From assembly GCF_032397745.1 (NCBI RefSeq), contig NZ_CP135921.1:3410001-3474000 (forward strand): a stretch of DNA of 64,000 nucleotides, given 5' to 3'. This DNA comes from Bradyrhizobium prioriisuperbiae. GTDB taxonomy: Bacteria; Pseudomonadota; Alphaproteobacteria; Rhizobiales; Xanthobacteraceae. The notes below the pieces were generated by a model, which had not been told where the DNA came from, did no database searches, and saw only the letters and a list, made by a program, of their open reading frames with translations. Below are positions 25,124 through 33,182 of the stretch, piece after piece. Numbering within the stretch: the stretch's first letter is position 1; each line of letters begins with the position of its first letter. A program made the position numbers and the translations under genes.

Positions 25124-25912
25124 ATGACCGACATCCAGGGGACCAACCCGAGCGACATGCGCGCGCTGCGCCTGCAGAAGCTGCAACGCGCCGTTGAAAA
25201 GGGCGGCGCGCTGCATCTCAAGGAGGCCGCCGAACTGCTCAACGTTTCGGAAATGACGGTGCGCCGCGATCTGGCGGCATCGAATGGCGTGTTGTCCTGC
25301 CTGGGCGGCTATGTCGCGCCGCAGCCGACCGGCAAGCGATACACCCTGGAACGGGAAATGGATCAGCACGCGCGGGACAAGCGGCTGGCGTCGCGATCGG
25401 CCATCGCCTCCGTCAAAGCAGGGGATACTATTTTTATCGATTGCGGGACGACCATGCAGTCGCTGGCGGACTGTCTGCCCGAAGACCTGCCGCTGTCCGT
25501 GATCTGCTATTCGATGAATATCGCGACCATTGTCGCGCGGCGCCCGGCGACGCAGCTGATGCTGATCGGCGGGCTTTATCATCCGTCGTCGCAGTCGTTT
25601 TCGTCCGAAGAAGGCATCGCGTACTTGCGCAAACTCGGGATCAACAAGGCTTTCATCTCCGCCGGCGGCGTCCATCCGGTCCGCGGCGCCAGTTGTTCGA
25701 ATTTTCATGAGGTCGCGATCAAGACCGCCGTCATCGCCACCGCGATGGAGAACATCCTGGTGGTCGATTCCAGCAAGCTCGGCAGCCTCAAGCCGGCGTT
25801 CTTCGCCGGTCTCGACGGTTTCGCGCGCGTCGTTGTCGGCGGTTCTGCTTCTCCCGAGCAGCGCAAGCCGTTCAAGCATCTGTCGTTCGACTACGTGACG
25901 AAGGCTACGTAG
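25124..25912 (+). CDS. DeoR-family sugar-metabolism repressor
   Basis: 262 aa. N-terminal winged helix (RLQKLQRAVEKGG, LHLKEAAELLNVSEMTVRRDL) and a C-terminal sugar-phosphate-isomerase-like sensor domain (DCGTTMQSLADCLP, AFISAGGVHPVRGASCSNFHE, VVDSSKLG). ATG 25124 is used; a GTG at 25106 and ATG at 25157 are alternatives. The gene converges on the sugar ABC operon and probably represses it on sensing a phosphorylated sugar. No catabolic enzyme gene is included in the cluster. Confidence 0.8.
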   Translation: MTDIQGTNPSDMRALRLQKLQRAVEKGGALHLKEAAELLNVSEMTVRRDLAASNGVLSCLGGYVAPQPTGKRYTLEREMDQHARDKRLASRSAIASVKAGDTIFIDCGTTMQSLADCLPEDLPLSVICYSMNIATIVARRPATQLMLIGGLYHPSSQSFSSEEGIAYLRKLGINKAFISAGGVHPVRGASCSNFHEVAIKTAVIATAMENILVVDSSKLGSLKPAFFAGLDGFARVVVGGSASPEQRKPFKHLSFDYVTKAT

Positions 25913-26007
25913 CGGATGGCGGCACGCCGGATCGGCGATGCGCACATGAAACGCACGCATCGCCGGCCAGGTATTAGCGTATGATAAGTTGAAGCTGAAT
26001 TATGTTC

Positions 26008-26121
26008 CGTCATCCTGAGGTGCGCGCTCTTGCGCGCCTCGAAGGATGAACGGCCCCGGAATCACCGTTCGGGCCGTCGCCCTTCGAGGGCCATCCCGCG
26101 GATGACCGCCTCAGGGTGACG
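26008..26121. repeat. intergenic repeat of the CGTCATCCTGAGG type, copy 1
   Basis: About 114 bases starting CGTCATCCTGAGG and ending CCTCAGGGTGACGG, with outer arms pairing and internal short hairpins (TGCGCGC..GCGCGC; GGATGAACGG). A closely similar element is at 54450-54561. It lies between the convergent DeoR and substrate-binding-protein genes; the rest of 25913-26173 holds nothing recognisable. Confidence 0.8.
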
Positions 26122-26173
26122 GGTCACGTTGATCGAACTTGAATTCGTCATGACTTTCGTTGCGCGGCGAGCT

Positions 26174-27328
26174 TCAGTTGCAGGCGGGTTTGGCCTTGTT
26201 GCAGGCGTCGAGCAGCTCGGCCGGCGGGTCCTTCTTGAACACCGTCTTGTAGGATTCCAGCACGTTCGACTGCACCACCGGCAACGACTGCACGCCGATC
26301 CAGGCCGGCGTGGGCTTGCCGAGCAGGGCGTTCATCATCACCATGGCTTCCGCAACGCCCTGGTCGTAGGGGCGCTGCGATCCGGTCGCCTTCAGCGGGC
26401 CGCCCTTGGCGATCTCGATCGCCGACTGCAGGCCGAGGTCGACGGTGGTCATCGGGATGTTGATCCCCTGCGCCCGCATCGAGCTCAGCGTGTCCAGCGC
26501 CGGCTGATCCCAGACCGCGTACAGGCCCTTGATATCCGGATTGCCGGTCAGGAAGTCGCCTGCGATCTGCGAGACCTTGGGCGGATCGGTGAAGTCCACC
26601 TGCTTGAGCTTGATGTCCGGCCGGTTCTTTCCCATCCAGGCCCTGACGCCCTTGGTGCGTTCATTGGTGCTGAAATAGTCGACCCCGAAATTGACCAGGC
26701 CGATGGTGGCGCCCTGGGGGACGCAGGAGGCCAGCACCTGCGCGGCAATCTGGCCGTTGCCCAGGTTATCGGCGGAGACCATGGCGGCATATTCCTCCGG
26801 GTGCTTCAGGCCGGTCGGGATGCTGTCCATCAGCACCAGCTTGATGCCCGCCTTCGAGACCTTCTTGTAGGTTGGCGCCGTCGCGGTGAAGTCGACCGGA
26901 ATCGAAATGATGCCGTGGGGACGCTGCTGGATGGTGTTCTCGATGTCGGCGATCTGCTTGTCCACCTGGTATTCGGCGGAGGCGACGCCCGTGACGGTGA
27001 CGCCGTATTTCTTCAGGGTGTCGGTGATGCCCTGGATCTGCAGTTGCGCCCAGTCGAGATTGACAGTCTGCATCGAAATGCCGACCTTGAAATTCCCCGC
27101 CTTGATCTTCGCGGCCTCGGCCTCCGACAGCGCCAGAACGTCCGGCGATGCCGCCTTTTCGCCATTCGGGCCCTGGCCGATGATTGACGCGGGACCAAGC
27201 GTCGAAAGATCGACGCCCTTGACGCAGGACGCAGGAACTTGAGCCGTCGCGGGGGCCGCGATGAGGACGGCGGACGCGGCCGTGACGATGGCCGAGAGCA
27301 GAAGCCGGTGTCGCGAATTAAGGGTCAT
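26174..27328 (-). CDS. ribose-type ABC transporter substrate-binding protein
   Basis: 384 aa with a signal peptide (cleavage ATAQ, about residue 30), periplasmic. The Peripla_BP_4-type fold is shown by FKVGISMQTVNLDWAQLQIQ, IISIPVDFTATAPTYKKVSK, IGLVNFGVDYFSTNERTKG and MRAQGINIPMTTVDLGLQSA. GGAGGAAACAC precedes the ATG. Third gene of the ATPase-permease-binding protein operon. Ligand is probably a sugar or polyol but is not determined. Confidence 0.85.
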   Translation of the reverse strand: MTLNSRHRLLLSAIVTAASAVLIAAPATAQVPASCVKGVDLSTLGPASIIGQGPNGEKAASPDVLALSEAEAAKIKAGNFKVGISMQTVNLDWAQLQIQGITDTLKKYGVTVTGVASAEYQVDKQIADIENTIQQRPHGIISIPVDFTATAPTYKKVSKAGIKLVLMDSIPTGLKHPEEYAAMVSADNLGNGQIAAQVLASCVPQGATIGLVNFGVDYFSTNERTKGVRAWMGKNRPDIKLKQVDFTDPPKVSQIAGDFLTGNPDIKGLYAVWDQPALDTLSSMRAQGINIPMTTVDLGLQSAIEIAKGGPLKATGSQRPYDQGVAEAMVMMNALLGKPTPAWIGVQSLPVVQSNVLESYKTVFKKDPPAELLDACNKAKPACN

Positions 27329-27435
27329 GTGTTTCCTCCAAATCTTTGTAGTTAAAGTTGTTGTCGTTATGTCGTTGTGGTCGCCGGATTGTCGGAGGGC
27401 CCGCGACCTCGCCCTTGGAAATTCAAATCGGAGCT

Positions 27436-28449
27436 CTAGCGTTTGGTGAATGCGACGGCGGCCACGATGATCGCCCCCTTGATGACCAGCTGCATGGGAG
27501 AGCTGACCCCGAGCAGCACGAGGCCGTTGTTCAGCGTGCCGATGATCAGGCTGCCGAGCAGTGTGCCCAGGATGAAGCCGCGCCCGCCGAACAGGCTGCA
27601 GCCGCCCAGGATCACCGAGGCGATGACGTCGAGCTCCATGCCCTGGACCACGTCCGGCCGCGCCGCATGCGATCGCGCCGACAGCACCAGCGCGGCGAGG
27701 CCCGCCAAGAGTCCCGTGAGCACGAAGGCGAGCGTGGTGACGCGCCTGACGCGGATGCCGGAGTACAGCGCCGCGGTCGGATTGCCGCCGACCGCATAGA
27801 TGCGCCGGCCGAACACGTTGTAATGCAGCAGCAGGATGCCGACGATGACGGCGGCCAGGGTCCAGGCGATCGGCGCCGGCACGCCGAACAGCGAGCCCTC
27901 GCCGAAAACAGCGAAATAGGTCTCGTTGGTGATGATCACCGGCTTGGTGTTGGTGATCATCATCGCCAGGCCCCGCGCGACACTCAGCGTGCCCAGCGTC
28001 ACCAGGAATGACGGGATCGCCAGCTGCGTGGTCAGGATGCCGTTGAGCAGTCCGACGAGCGCACCGGTGCCGAGTCCGGCGATCGCTCCCACCACCCAGT
28101 TGTTGTCGATATGCGCCATGGCGAGCGCCGCGGCCATGCCGGAGAGCGCGAGGGTGGAGGCCACCGAGAGATCGATCTGACGCGCGATGATGACGAATGT
28201 CATGCCGATCGCGATGATCGACACGAGAGTGGTCTGCCGGCCGATATTGAGGAAATTGTCGACCGACAGAAACCACGGCGAGGCCAGGCTGAAGACGACA
28301 AGCAGGATCGCGAACGCAACATAAAGCATGTAGGGCCGCTCGCCGCGCAGCAGTGTGCGCGCCAGCTTGCGCCAGCGGCCCGCGGGGGCGGGCGCAGGCG
28401 GCCTGGCAACTTGGGATGCGGCAACTTGGGTGGCGCTCAGGTCGATCAT
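27436..28449 (-). CDS. ribose-type ABC transporter permease
   Basis: 337 aa with about 8-10 membrane helices, RbsC-like: IAIGMTFVIIARQIDLSVAS, GLGTGALVGLLNGILTT, VRRVTTLAFVLTGLLAGLA, and the EAA-like VIASVILGGCSLFGGRG loop. The ATG overlaps the stop of the ATPase gene (ATGA), so the two are translationally coupled. A 107-base gap separates it from the binding-protein gene. Confidence 0.9.
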   Translation of the reverse strand: MIDLSATQVAASQVARPPAPAPAGRWRKLARTLLRGERPYMLYVAFAILLVVFSLASPWFLSVDNFLNIGRQTTLVSIIAIGMTFVIIARQIDLSVASTLALSGMAAALAMAHIDNNWVVGAIAGLGTGALVGLLNGILTTQLAIPSFLVTLGTLSVARGLAMMITNTKPVIITNETYFAVFGEGSLFGVPAPIAWTLAAVIVGILLLHYNVFGRRIYAVGGNPTAALYSGIRVRRVTTLAFVLTGLLAGLAALVLSARSHAARPDVVQGMELDVIASVILGGCSLFGGRGFILGTLLGSLIIGTLNNGLVLLGVSSPMQLVIKGAIIVAAVAFTKR

Positions 28450-30032
28450 GCGGACAGCTCAAGAGATGTGGGTGGCTCTGCGGCCTGCGACAGCTGCAGC
28501 AGATGGTGGAGCTCCTCGGCGTTGCCGAGTTCGCCGCGTTGAAAGGTTTTCGTGACGCGGCCTTGGACCACCAGGGAGATCCGGTCGCAGAGCTGCAGCA
28601 GCTCCACAAGGTCGGATGAGACGACGAGAACGCCGGTGCCGCTGGTCGCGGCGTCGCGGATCACGCCATAGATTTCCTCGCGCGCGCCGACATCGACACC
28701 GACGGTCGGCTCGTCGAGCAGCAGCACCCGCGGCTGCGGATGACTCCATTTCGCGAACACCACTTTCTGCTGGTTGCCGCCGGAGAGCGTCCTGACCAGG
28801 CTGGAGGCGCCCGGCGCCTTGATGGCGAGCCGCCCGATTGCAACCTTCGCCCTGCGCGCGGCGGCGCGCTGCTGCATCCATCCCCACCACGAGAAATGGG
28901 GGAGGCGCGCCAGCGTTACGTTGCGCTCGATCGAATGCTCCAGGACCAGGCCCTCCGCATGACGATCCTCGGGCACCAGCGCGATGCCGCGCTCGATCGC
29001 GTCAGTTGGTCCCTGCGGTTGTCGCGCCTCACCGCCGATCGCGACTGTGCCGCTGTCGGCGCGGCGCAGACCGAAGATCGTCTCCAGGATTTCCGTGCGT
29101 CCGCTGCCGATCAGGCCCGCAAGGCCGTGAATTTCACCACTGCAAACCGTCAGGTCGACTCCGCGCAGCCGATCGTTGCTGACCCTCGCGAGCGTGAGCA
29201 CCGGCGCGTCGGCCGCGCGGACGGGCGGCGTGGTTTCCACGGGCTGGGACAGTGCAGTCTGTGCCGCGTGGTTCGGGCCGACGATGGCGGTCACCAGGCG
29301 CTTCATGTCGGTCTCGGCGGTGGCGAATGTGCCCGCATTGGTGCCGTCGCGCAGCACCGTGACCCGTTGCGAGATGCGAAACACCTCATCCAGGCGATGG
29401 GTCACGTAGATCACGCCGACCCCGCGGCGGGTCACCGCGCCGATGGCGTCGAACAGGATCTGGACCTCGTCGCCGGTCAGCGAGGACGTCGGCTCGTCGA
29501 GAATGAGCAGGCGGACATCGCCGAGCAGCGCCTTGGCGATTTCCGTCATCTGGCGATAGGCGAAGGGCAGCGAACCGACCGTGGCCCTCGGATCGAGCGG
29601 AATGTGGTGCTGCTTCAGGAAGCTCTCGGCTTCCGCCATCAGTTTCTGCTTCCTGAGAAACCCCAGGCGCGTCAGCGGCTCGCGACCGAGCATCAGGTTC
29701 GCCGCGACACTGAGGGATTCGACCAGGCTCAGGTCCTGATAGACCACGGCGATGCCTGCCGCGCGCGAGTCCACAGGACTGGTAAAGGCCGCGGGCCGGC
29801 CGGCGATCTCGATGGTGCCGCCGTCGTGGGCGTGGACCCCGCTCAGGATCTTGATGAGGGTGGATTTGCCGGCGCCGTTTTCGCCCAGCAGCGCATGGAC
29901 TTCGCCGGGCCGGACGTCCAGGCCGACACCGCGAAGCGCGAGCACGCCGCCAAAGCTCTTGGTGATGCCTTCAACCTTGACGAGCGGCGCCTGTGGGCAG
30001 CCTTCGACCGCGACCGCACAGGGCTGGTCCAT
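28446..30032 (-). CDS. ribose-type ABC transporter ATP-binding protein (double ATPase)
   Basis: 528 aa, RbsA-like with two nucleotide-binding domains. Domain 1 has Walker A GENGAGKST and Walker B LLILDEPTSSL. Domain 2 has a degenerate Walker A (GLIGSGRTE), signature LSGGNQQK and Walker B VLLLDEPTVGVD, as usual for this class. ATG 30032 has GGAGG 6 bases upstream. First gene of the operon. Any reading frame extension further upstream is antisense to the LysR remnant and is not real. Confidence 0.9.
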   Translation of the reverse strand: MDQPCAVAVEGCPQAPLVKVEGITKSFGGVLALRGVGLDVRPGEVHALLGENGAGKSTLIKILSGVHAHDGGTIEIAGRPAAFTSPVDSRAAGIAVVYQDLSLVESLSVAANLMLGREPLTRLGFLRKQKLMAEAESFLKQHHIPLDPRATVGSLPFAYRQMTEIAKALLGDVRLLILDEPTSSLTGDEVQILFDAIGAVTRRGVGVIYVTHRLDEVFRISQRVTVLRDGTNAGTFATAETDMKRLVTAIVGPNHAAQTALSQPVETTPPVRAADAPVLTLARVSNDRLRGVDLTVCSGEIHGLAGLIGSGRTEILETIFGLRRADSGTVAIGGEARQPQGPTDAIERGIALVPEDRHAEGLVLEHSIERNVTLARLPHFSWWGWMQQRAAARRAKVAIGRLAIKAPGASSLVRTLSGGNQQKVVFAKWSHPQPRVLLLDEPTVGVDVGAREEIYGVIRDAATSGTGVLVVSSDLVELLQLCDRISLVVQGRVTKTFQRGELGNAEELHHLLQLSQAAEPPTSLELSA

Positions 30033-30096
30033 CTGTCTCCTCCCGCTCCAGTCGATGTAAGCATCGCAACATCGAATGATATTTTTATAACTTTTT

Positions 30097-30114
30097 GTGA
30101 CTATTCTATCATGG
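30097..30114. promoter_or_regulatory. candidate DeoR operator of the ABC operon
   Basis: GTGACTATTCTATCATGG matches the deoR-upstream site 25040-25057 at 14 of 18 positions. It lies 65-82 bases upstream of the ATPase start, in an AT-rich stretch. A minus-strand TTGACA (30124-30129) is just upstream of it. Confidence 0.45.
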
Positions 30115-30149
30115 GCGGGGGCTGTCAATAGATTAAGCGGGGCCAGGGA

Positions 30150-30496
30150 CGGTTCGGCGGTTTGCATCCCGGAGTTCGGGCTGGCGCGGCGATCGGAAAT
30201 GTATGATCTCGCCGCGTTCGAGCGCGCGTTCGCGGCGGCGGAGCGCGTTCCCCGCCGTCTCGCTGCCGCATTTTTTGGTGCCGCTTGCCGACTCGGCGCT
30301 GGCGGCCATCGCGCCGCGGTCGCTGGCTGAGGCGTTTGCCTGCATCCACCCGGTCTGTGAGCCACCCTATGCGACGGTGCGTCTCGAGGTTCGTGCCTTG
30401 TGGCACGAGCGCCGACGCGGTGATGCTTCACAAGACTGGCTGCGTGGTATCCTGCAGCGCGCGACCGACCATCTGCGTGAGACGGCGACGGGATGA
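30150..30496 (+). pseudogene. decayed 3' fragment of a LysR gene (copy of 24645-24985)
   Basis: This stretch is closely similar to the last third of the LysR gene at 24008-24985, in the same orientation. Shared peptides include LARRSEMYD, AAFERAFA, AERVPR, ALAAIAPR, RLEVRALWHER and RGDASQDWLRG, ending at a stop in the same place. The copy lacks the first two thirds and has small deletions, including about 5 bases near 30251, that break the frame. It flanks the DeoR/ABC cluster on the side opposite the intact gene. Confidence 0.85.
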
Positions 30497-30544
30497 GTCA
30501 ATCCTGGCACTACGCACCGCACGATCTAGATAACATTATGCAAG

Positions 30545-30601
30545 ATTATCTGATTTCACATTTCGTCCAAGCGTTCGGCAGCGTAATCAAAATCAGATAA
30601 T
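30545..30601. repeat. perfect 12-bp inverted repeat at the edge of the defence island
   Basis: ATTATCTGATTT (30545-30556) and AAATCAGATAAT (30590-30601) are exact inverse copies around a 33-base spacer. It lies just past the stop of the ImmA-type gene (minus strand), so it may be its terminator, or it may mark the island edge. Confidence 0.7.
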
Positions 30602-30606
30602 TGATA

Positions 30607-31530
30607 TTATGCTGCGTAGAAAACGAATTTTGCGGTTAGCGTTTTCACCGAGTGCACCAACACGAATACTTGGTGGCCCTGGGTGAACGATTCTGCGATG
30701 CATTCGTGCCTGGTGCCGTTCCGGTCGACGAGAGCGATATTGCGCTTCCCCGAGGACTTTCGTTTTCCTTGGGGGATCAATCGTCCGATGGCGTCGGCCG
30801 GCGTGTAGTACGGTGCGGTCCAGAAATTCTCGCCGAAGAGCTGGGTGAAAGACGGAGACTGTACGACCCGGCGGAGATTAGCGCGGAAGCCATCTCCCTC
30901 AATCAGTCCCGGCATGTCGAGCACCACGACGGCACAAGCTCGATAGTTTTTTGAGACGTATTGCCGGATAGAGGCATAGATGGACGCCTTGAATTGCTTC
31001 GCCAGGCGTACCGGCGTCCACACCTCGAAGGTGCGGCTCTCGGCCATGTCCCGGAACGCGTCTAACTGAAATAACACTTCGGAAGCGAAGACGTTCGCCT
31101 CGCGGTCGAACAGGTCTGCCGCGTCGGGATCGAGTGATTTGTCGCAATCCTCCACGACCGCGTACAGCGGTCGTTGCCAGGGTAGAAATCCATGGGCCGA
31201 TTCATGGAGGCGAACGAACCGTTTTTTCACCTCGATCAAACTCTGGTCGAGATAGACCAATCCGGCGCTTGCGTGAAACAGCCCCATCACTTTCGAGATG
31301 GCGCGCTTCAGGATGCCGCCGGCCTTCTCTGCCCCGGCGCGAATCTTGGCCAGAAGTCCCGGCGTTAGAAGATCTTCCTCAACCTCCTCCACGTTGGCCA
31401 CCGACATGATCCTTTCGACCGGTGTCGGAAATACACCGAGCGCGCCTGCTTCCCGCAGTGCGCGCTCGGCTTCTCTTCTGATGATTGCCAGTTGGCCGGG
31501 CGTTAGGGAGCAATCGTCCGGCCGTCTCAT
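30607..31530 (-). CDS. ImmA/IrrE-family metallopeptidase
   Basis: 307 aa. The zinc motif is H109-E110-SA-H113 in RFVRLHESAHGFLPW, with the downstream FDREANVFASEVLF segment supplying E144 as probable third ligand, as in ImmA/IrrE (DUF955) proteins. The C-terminal 130 residues are a separate domain of unknown role, perhaps the sensor. In characterised systems such proteases cleave a partner XRE repressor. The gene starts 3 bases after the stop of the XRE gene, so the two are a coupled pair. Intracellular. Confidence 0.85.
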   Translation of the reverse strand: MRRPDDCSLTPGQLAIIRREAERALREAGALGVFPTPVERIMSVANVEEVEEDLLTPGLLAKIRAGAEKAGGILKRAISKVMGLFHASAGLVYLDQSLIEVKKRFVRLHESAHGFLPWQRPLYAVVEDCDKSLDPDAADLFDREANVFASEVLFQLDAFRDMAESRTFEVWTPVRLAKQFKASIYASIRQYVSKNYRACAVVVLDMPGLIEGDGFRANLRRVVQSPSFTQLFGENFWTAPYYTPADAIGRLIPQGKRKSSGKRNIALVDRNGTRHECIAESFTQGHQVFVLVHSVKTLTAKFVFYAA

Positions 31531-31533
31531 TGG

Positions 31534-31914
31534 TTACTTCCGCTTCGAACGAATGAAATTAAGATAGTCCATCAGTTCCTTTTCTTCGTCGGATGACAGG
31601 TTATCGATCGAGTAGGTAGCGGCCTTCCCATGTTTTTGTCCTTCCGCTCGCTGGCCAGAAGGAACGATGTACCCCGCGCGCTCCATTAGCGTCTCGTACG
31701 GGACGCCGAGCGAGGTGGAGAGGGCATACAGCACATGGACGGACGGCTTAGAAATTTTTCCGGATTCAAGCTGCGAGAGGTAGGCGTTCGACACCTCTTT
31801 TCCGGTTGCTTCCTCAACATCTCGCAGTGTCATTTTGCTCCCTAACCGCGCGCTCTTCAGATAGCGCCCAAGACTCTCGGCCGTGTTGGTTTCATCGGGT
31901 TTCTCATCTGACAT
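31534..31914 (-). CDS. XRE-family repressor
   Basis: 126 aa. Helix-turn-helix at about residues 14-68: SLGRYLKSARLGSKMTLRDV, EEATGKEVSNAYLSQLESGK, then KPSVHVLYALSTSLGVPYETLM. The acidic C-terminal tail (SIDNLSSDEEKELMDYLNFI) may carry the cleavage or interaction site for the ImmA partner. It is divergent from the ubiquitin-like operon, and the intervening 161 bases hold repeated GCTAA half-sites over a sigma70 promoter. Likely represses both directions. Confidence 0.85.
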   Translation of the reverse strand: MSDEKPDETNTAESLGRYLKSARLGSKMTLRDVEEATGKEVSNAYLSQLESGKISKPSVHVLYALSTSLGVPYETLMERAGYIVPSGQRAEGQKHGKAATYSIDNLSSDEEKELMDYLNFIRSKRK

Positions 31915-31972
31915 TCGTCCTCCGTTCCCAGAGGCCGGGACCATCCCAGCCTAGCCGAATTATAGAGGATAT

Positions 31973-32031
31973 GCTAAATATTTCAAGCATGCTAGGTGAT
32001 TGCTTGACATATTTAGCAAATTCGATAATCT
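31973..32031 (+). promoter_or_regulatory. operator-promoter of the ubiquitin-like operon
   Basis: A 45-base dyad (31973-32017) has arms GCTAAATAT / ATATTTAGC and inner AAGCA / TGCTT. Further GCTA and TTAGC half-sites lie at about 31992 and 32031, giving four in all. TTGACA (32004-32009) and TAATCT (32026-32031) are spaced by 16 bases. The right arm of the dyad overlaps the -35 and spacer, so repressor binding would block the promoter. ATG of the first gene is at 32076 behind GGAGATAGGAG. Confidence 0.75.
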
Positions 32032-32075
32032 TAGCGAGCCATGAAACACCGGCTCGTCCGGAGATAGGAGACGCT

Positions 32076-33182
32076 ATGACCATCCAGGAAAATGCACCGG
32101 AACACCGCGCTGCGGGGCAGGCCATCGAAGTCGCGGACGAAAATCTGAATTTTCGGCAGGTGCTTATCAACGATGCTACCCCGAGTGGAACGCAGATCAG
32201 CCGCGGGGCGGGCTTCAGCCCAGCCCAGCAGACCGCGGTGTTGCAGTTCCACCCCGACGGCGATCTTGAAGAGATCCGTCCGAACGAAAGTGCCGATCTC
32301 AGCATCGGCCGGCAGTTCATTGTGGTAGAGACGGACCGGCTGTTTTTTCTGACGATCAATGGAGTCCGGTTCGATTGGCCTGCCCGAACGATCTCGAGCG
32401 AGGTCGTCCGGAAGCTTGGCAAGATCGCGCCCGACGACGAACTTCTGCTGACGCGCATTGACCAGCCGGACCGAGCTATCGAGCCGCATGAAGTCGTGGA
32501 CCTCGGTCATCGCGGCACTGAAACGTTCGTCAGCCGACAGCGAGTCTGGAAGTTGAATGTTCAGGGCGTTGTTCTCGAACTGAACGAGCCCACTATCGTT
32601 GTCCGGAAGGCGGTCGAACTGGCCGGCTTCGATATCACCAAGCGATGGCAGATTTTCCTTATCGTGAAGGGCGAACCAAAGCGGGCCGTGGGCCTCGACT
32701 ATACCGTCGACCTGCGGACCCCCGGCATCGAGAAGCTTCGGCTGACCCCGGACGGTGTCCACAACGGAGAAGCTGTCGCCAAGCCGCGGCGGCAGTTCGA
32801 TCTGCTGGAGGTTGACGAGAAGCACCTGGATGCCCTCGGTTGCTTCTGGGAGACGGTCTTGGACGCCGACCGCCGCTGGCTCCTGATCCACCACTATCAG
32901 GTGCCTGCCGGCTACGCGTCTCAGATCGTTCTGCTCGGGCTTGAGATCCCGCCCACCTATCCGGGTGCACAGATCGATATGTTCTACACCAGCCCTCCTT
33001 TGCGGCTGACGTCGGGAAGGGCAATCGATAGGACACAGGTCTCTGCGGTGATCTGCGGTACCTCCTTCAACGGCTGGTCGCGCCATCGCGGCCCGGAGGC
33101 TCCCTGGAATCCGCGCACCGATAACGTGATCACGCATCTGGCCTTGGTTGAATCTGCGATCGCCAAGGAAGTCGGGCAATGA
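32076..33182 (+). CDS. triple ubiquitin-like domain protein fused to an E2
   Basis: 368 aa. Three beta-grasp (multiubiquitin-type) domains lie at about residues 24-87, 88-155 and 156-226. The second is clearest (FFLTINGVRFDWPARTISSE ... ELLLTRIDQPDRAIEPHEVV, DLG), the third parallel to it (WKLNVQGVVLELNEPTIVV ... GLDYTVDLRTPG). Residues 240-368 match the prokaryotic E2 (Prok-E2_E) family: RRWLLIHHYQVPAGYASQIV, LEIPPTYPGAQIDMFYTSPP, NGWSRHRGPEAPWNPRTDN. No classical E2 catalytic Cys is obvious; C327 and the WSRH region are the nearest candidates. First gene of a coupled operon with JAB-E1 and DUF6527. Because the Ubl domains precede the E2, proteolysis would be needed to free a Ubl C-terminus. 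Confidence 0.85.
   Translation: MTIQENAPEHRAAGQAIEVADENLNFRQVLINDATPSGTQISRGAGFSPAQQTAVLQFHPDGDLEEIRPNESADLSIGRQFIVVETDRLFFLTINGVRFDWPARTISSEVVRKLGKIAPDDELLLTRIDQPDRAIEPHEVVDLGHRGTETFVSRQRVWKLNVQGVVLELNEPTIVVRKAVELAGFDITKRWQIFLIVKGEPKRAVGLDYTVDLRTPGIEKLRLTPDGVHNGEAVAKPRRQFDLLEVDEKHLDALGCFWETVLDADRRWLLIHHYQVPAGYASQIVLLGLEIPPTYPGAQIDMFYTSPPLRLTSGRAIDRTQVSAVICGTSFNGWSRHRGPEAPWNPRTDNVITHLALVESAIAKEVGQ

Noticed and set aside
26174..28609. One long minus-strand frame through binding-protein and permease genes
   Set aside because: The upstream part is an out-of-frame shadow of the permease gene. The real start is the ATG at 27328 with GGAGGAAAC and a signal peptide.
30033..30431. N-terminal extension of the ABC ATPase
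   Set aside because: It is antisense to the LysR remnant, crosses the promoter and has no ATPase-family match; ATG 30032 has a strong ribosome site.
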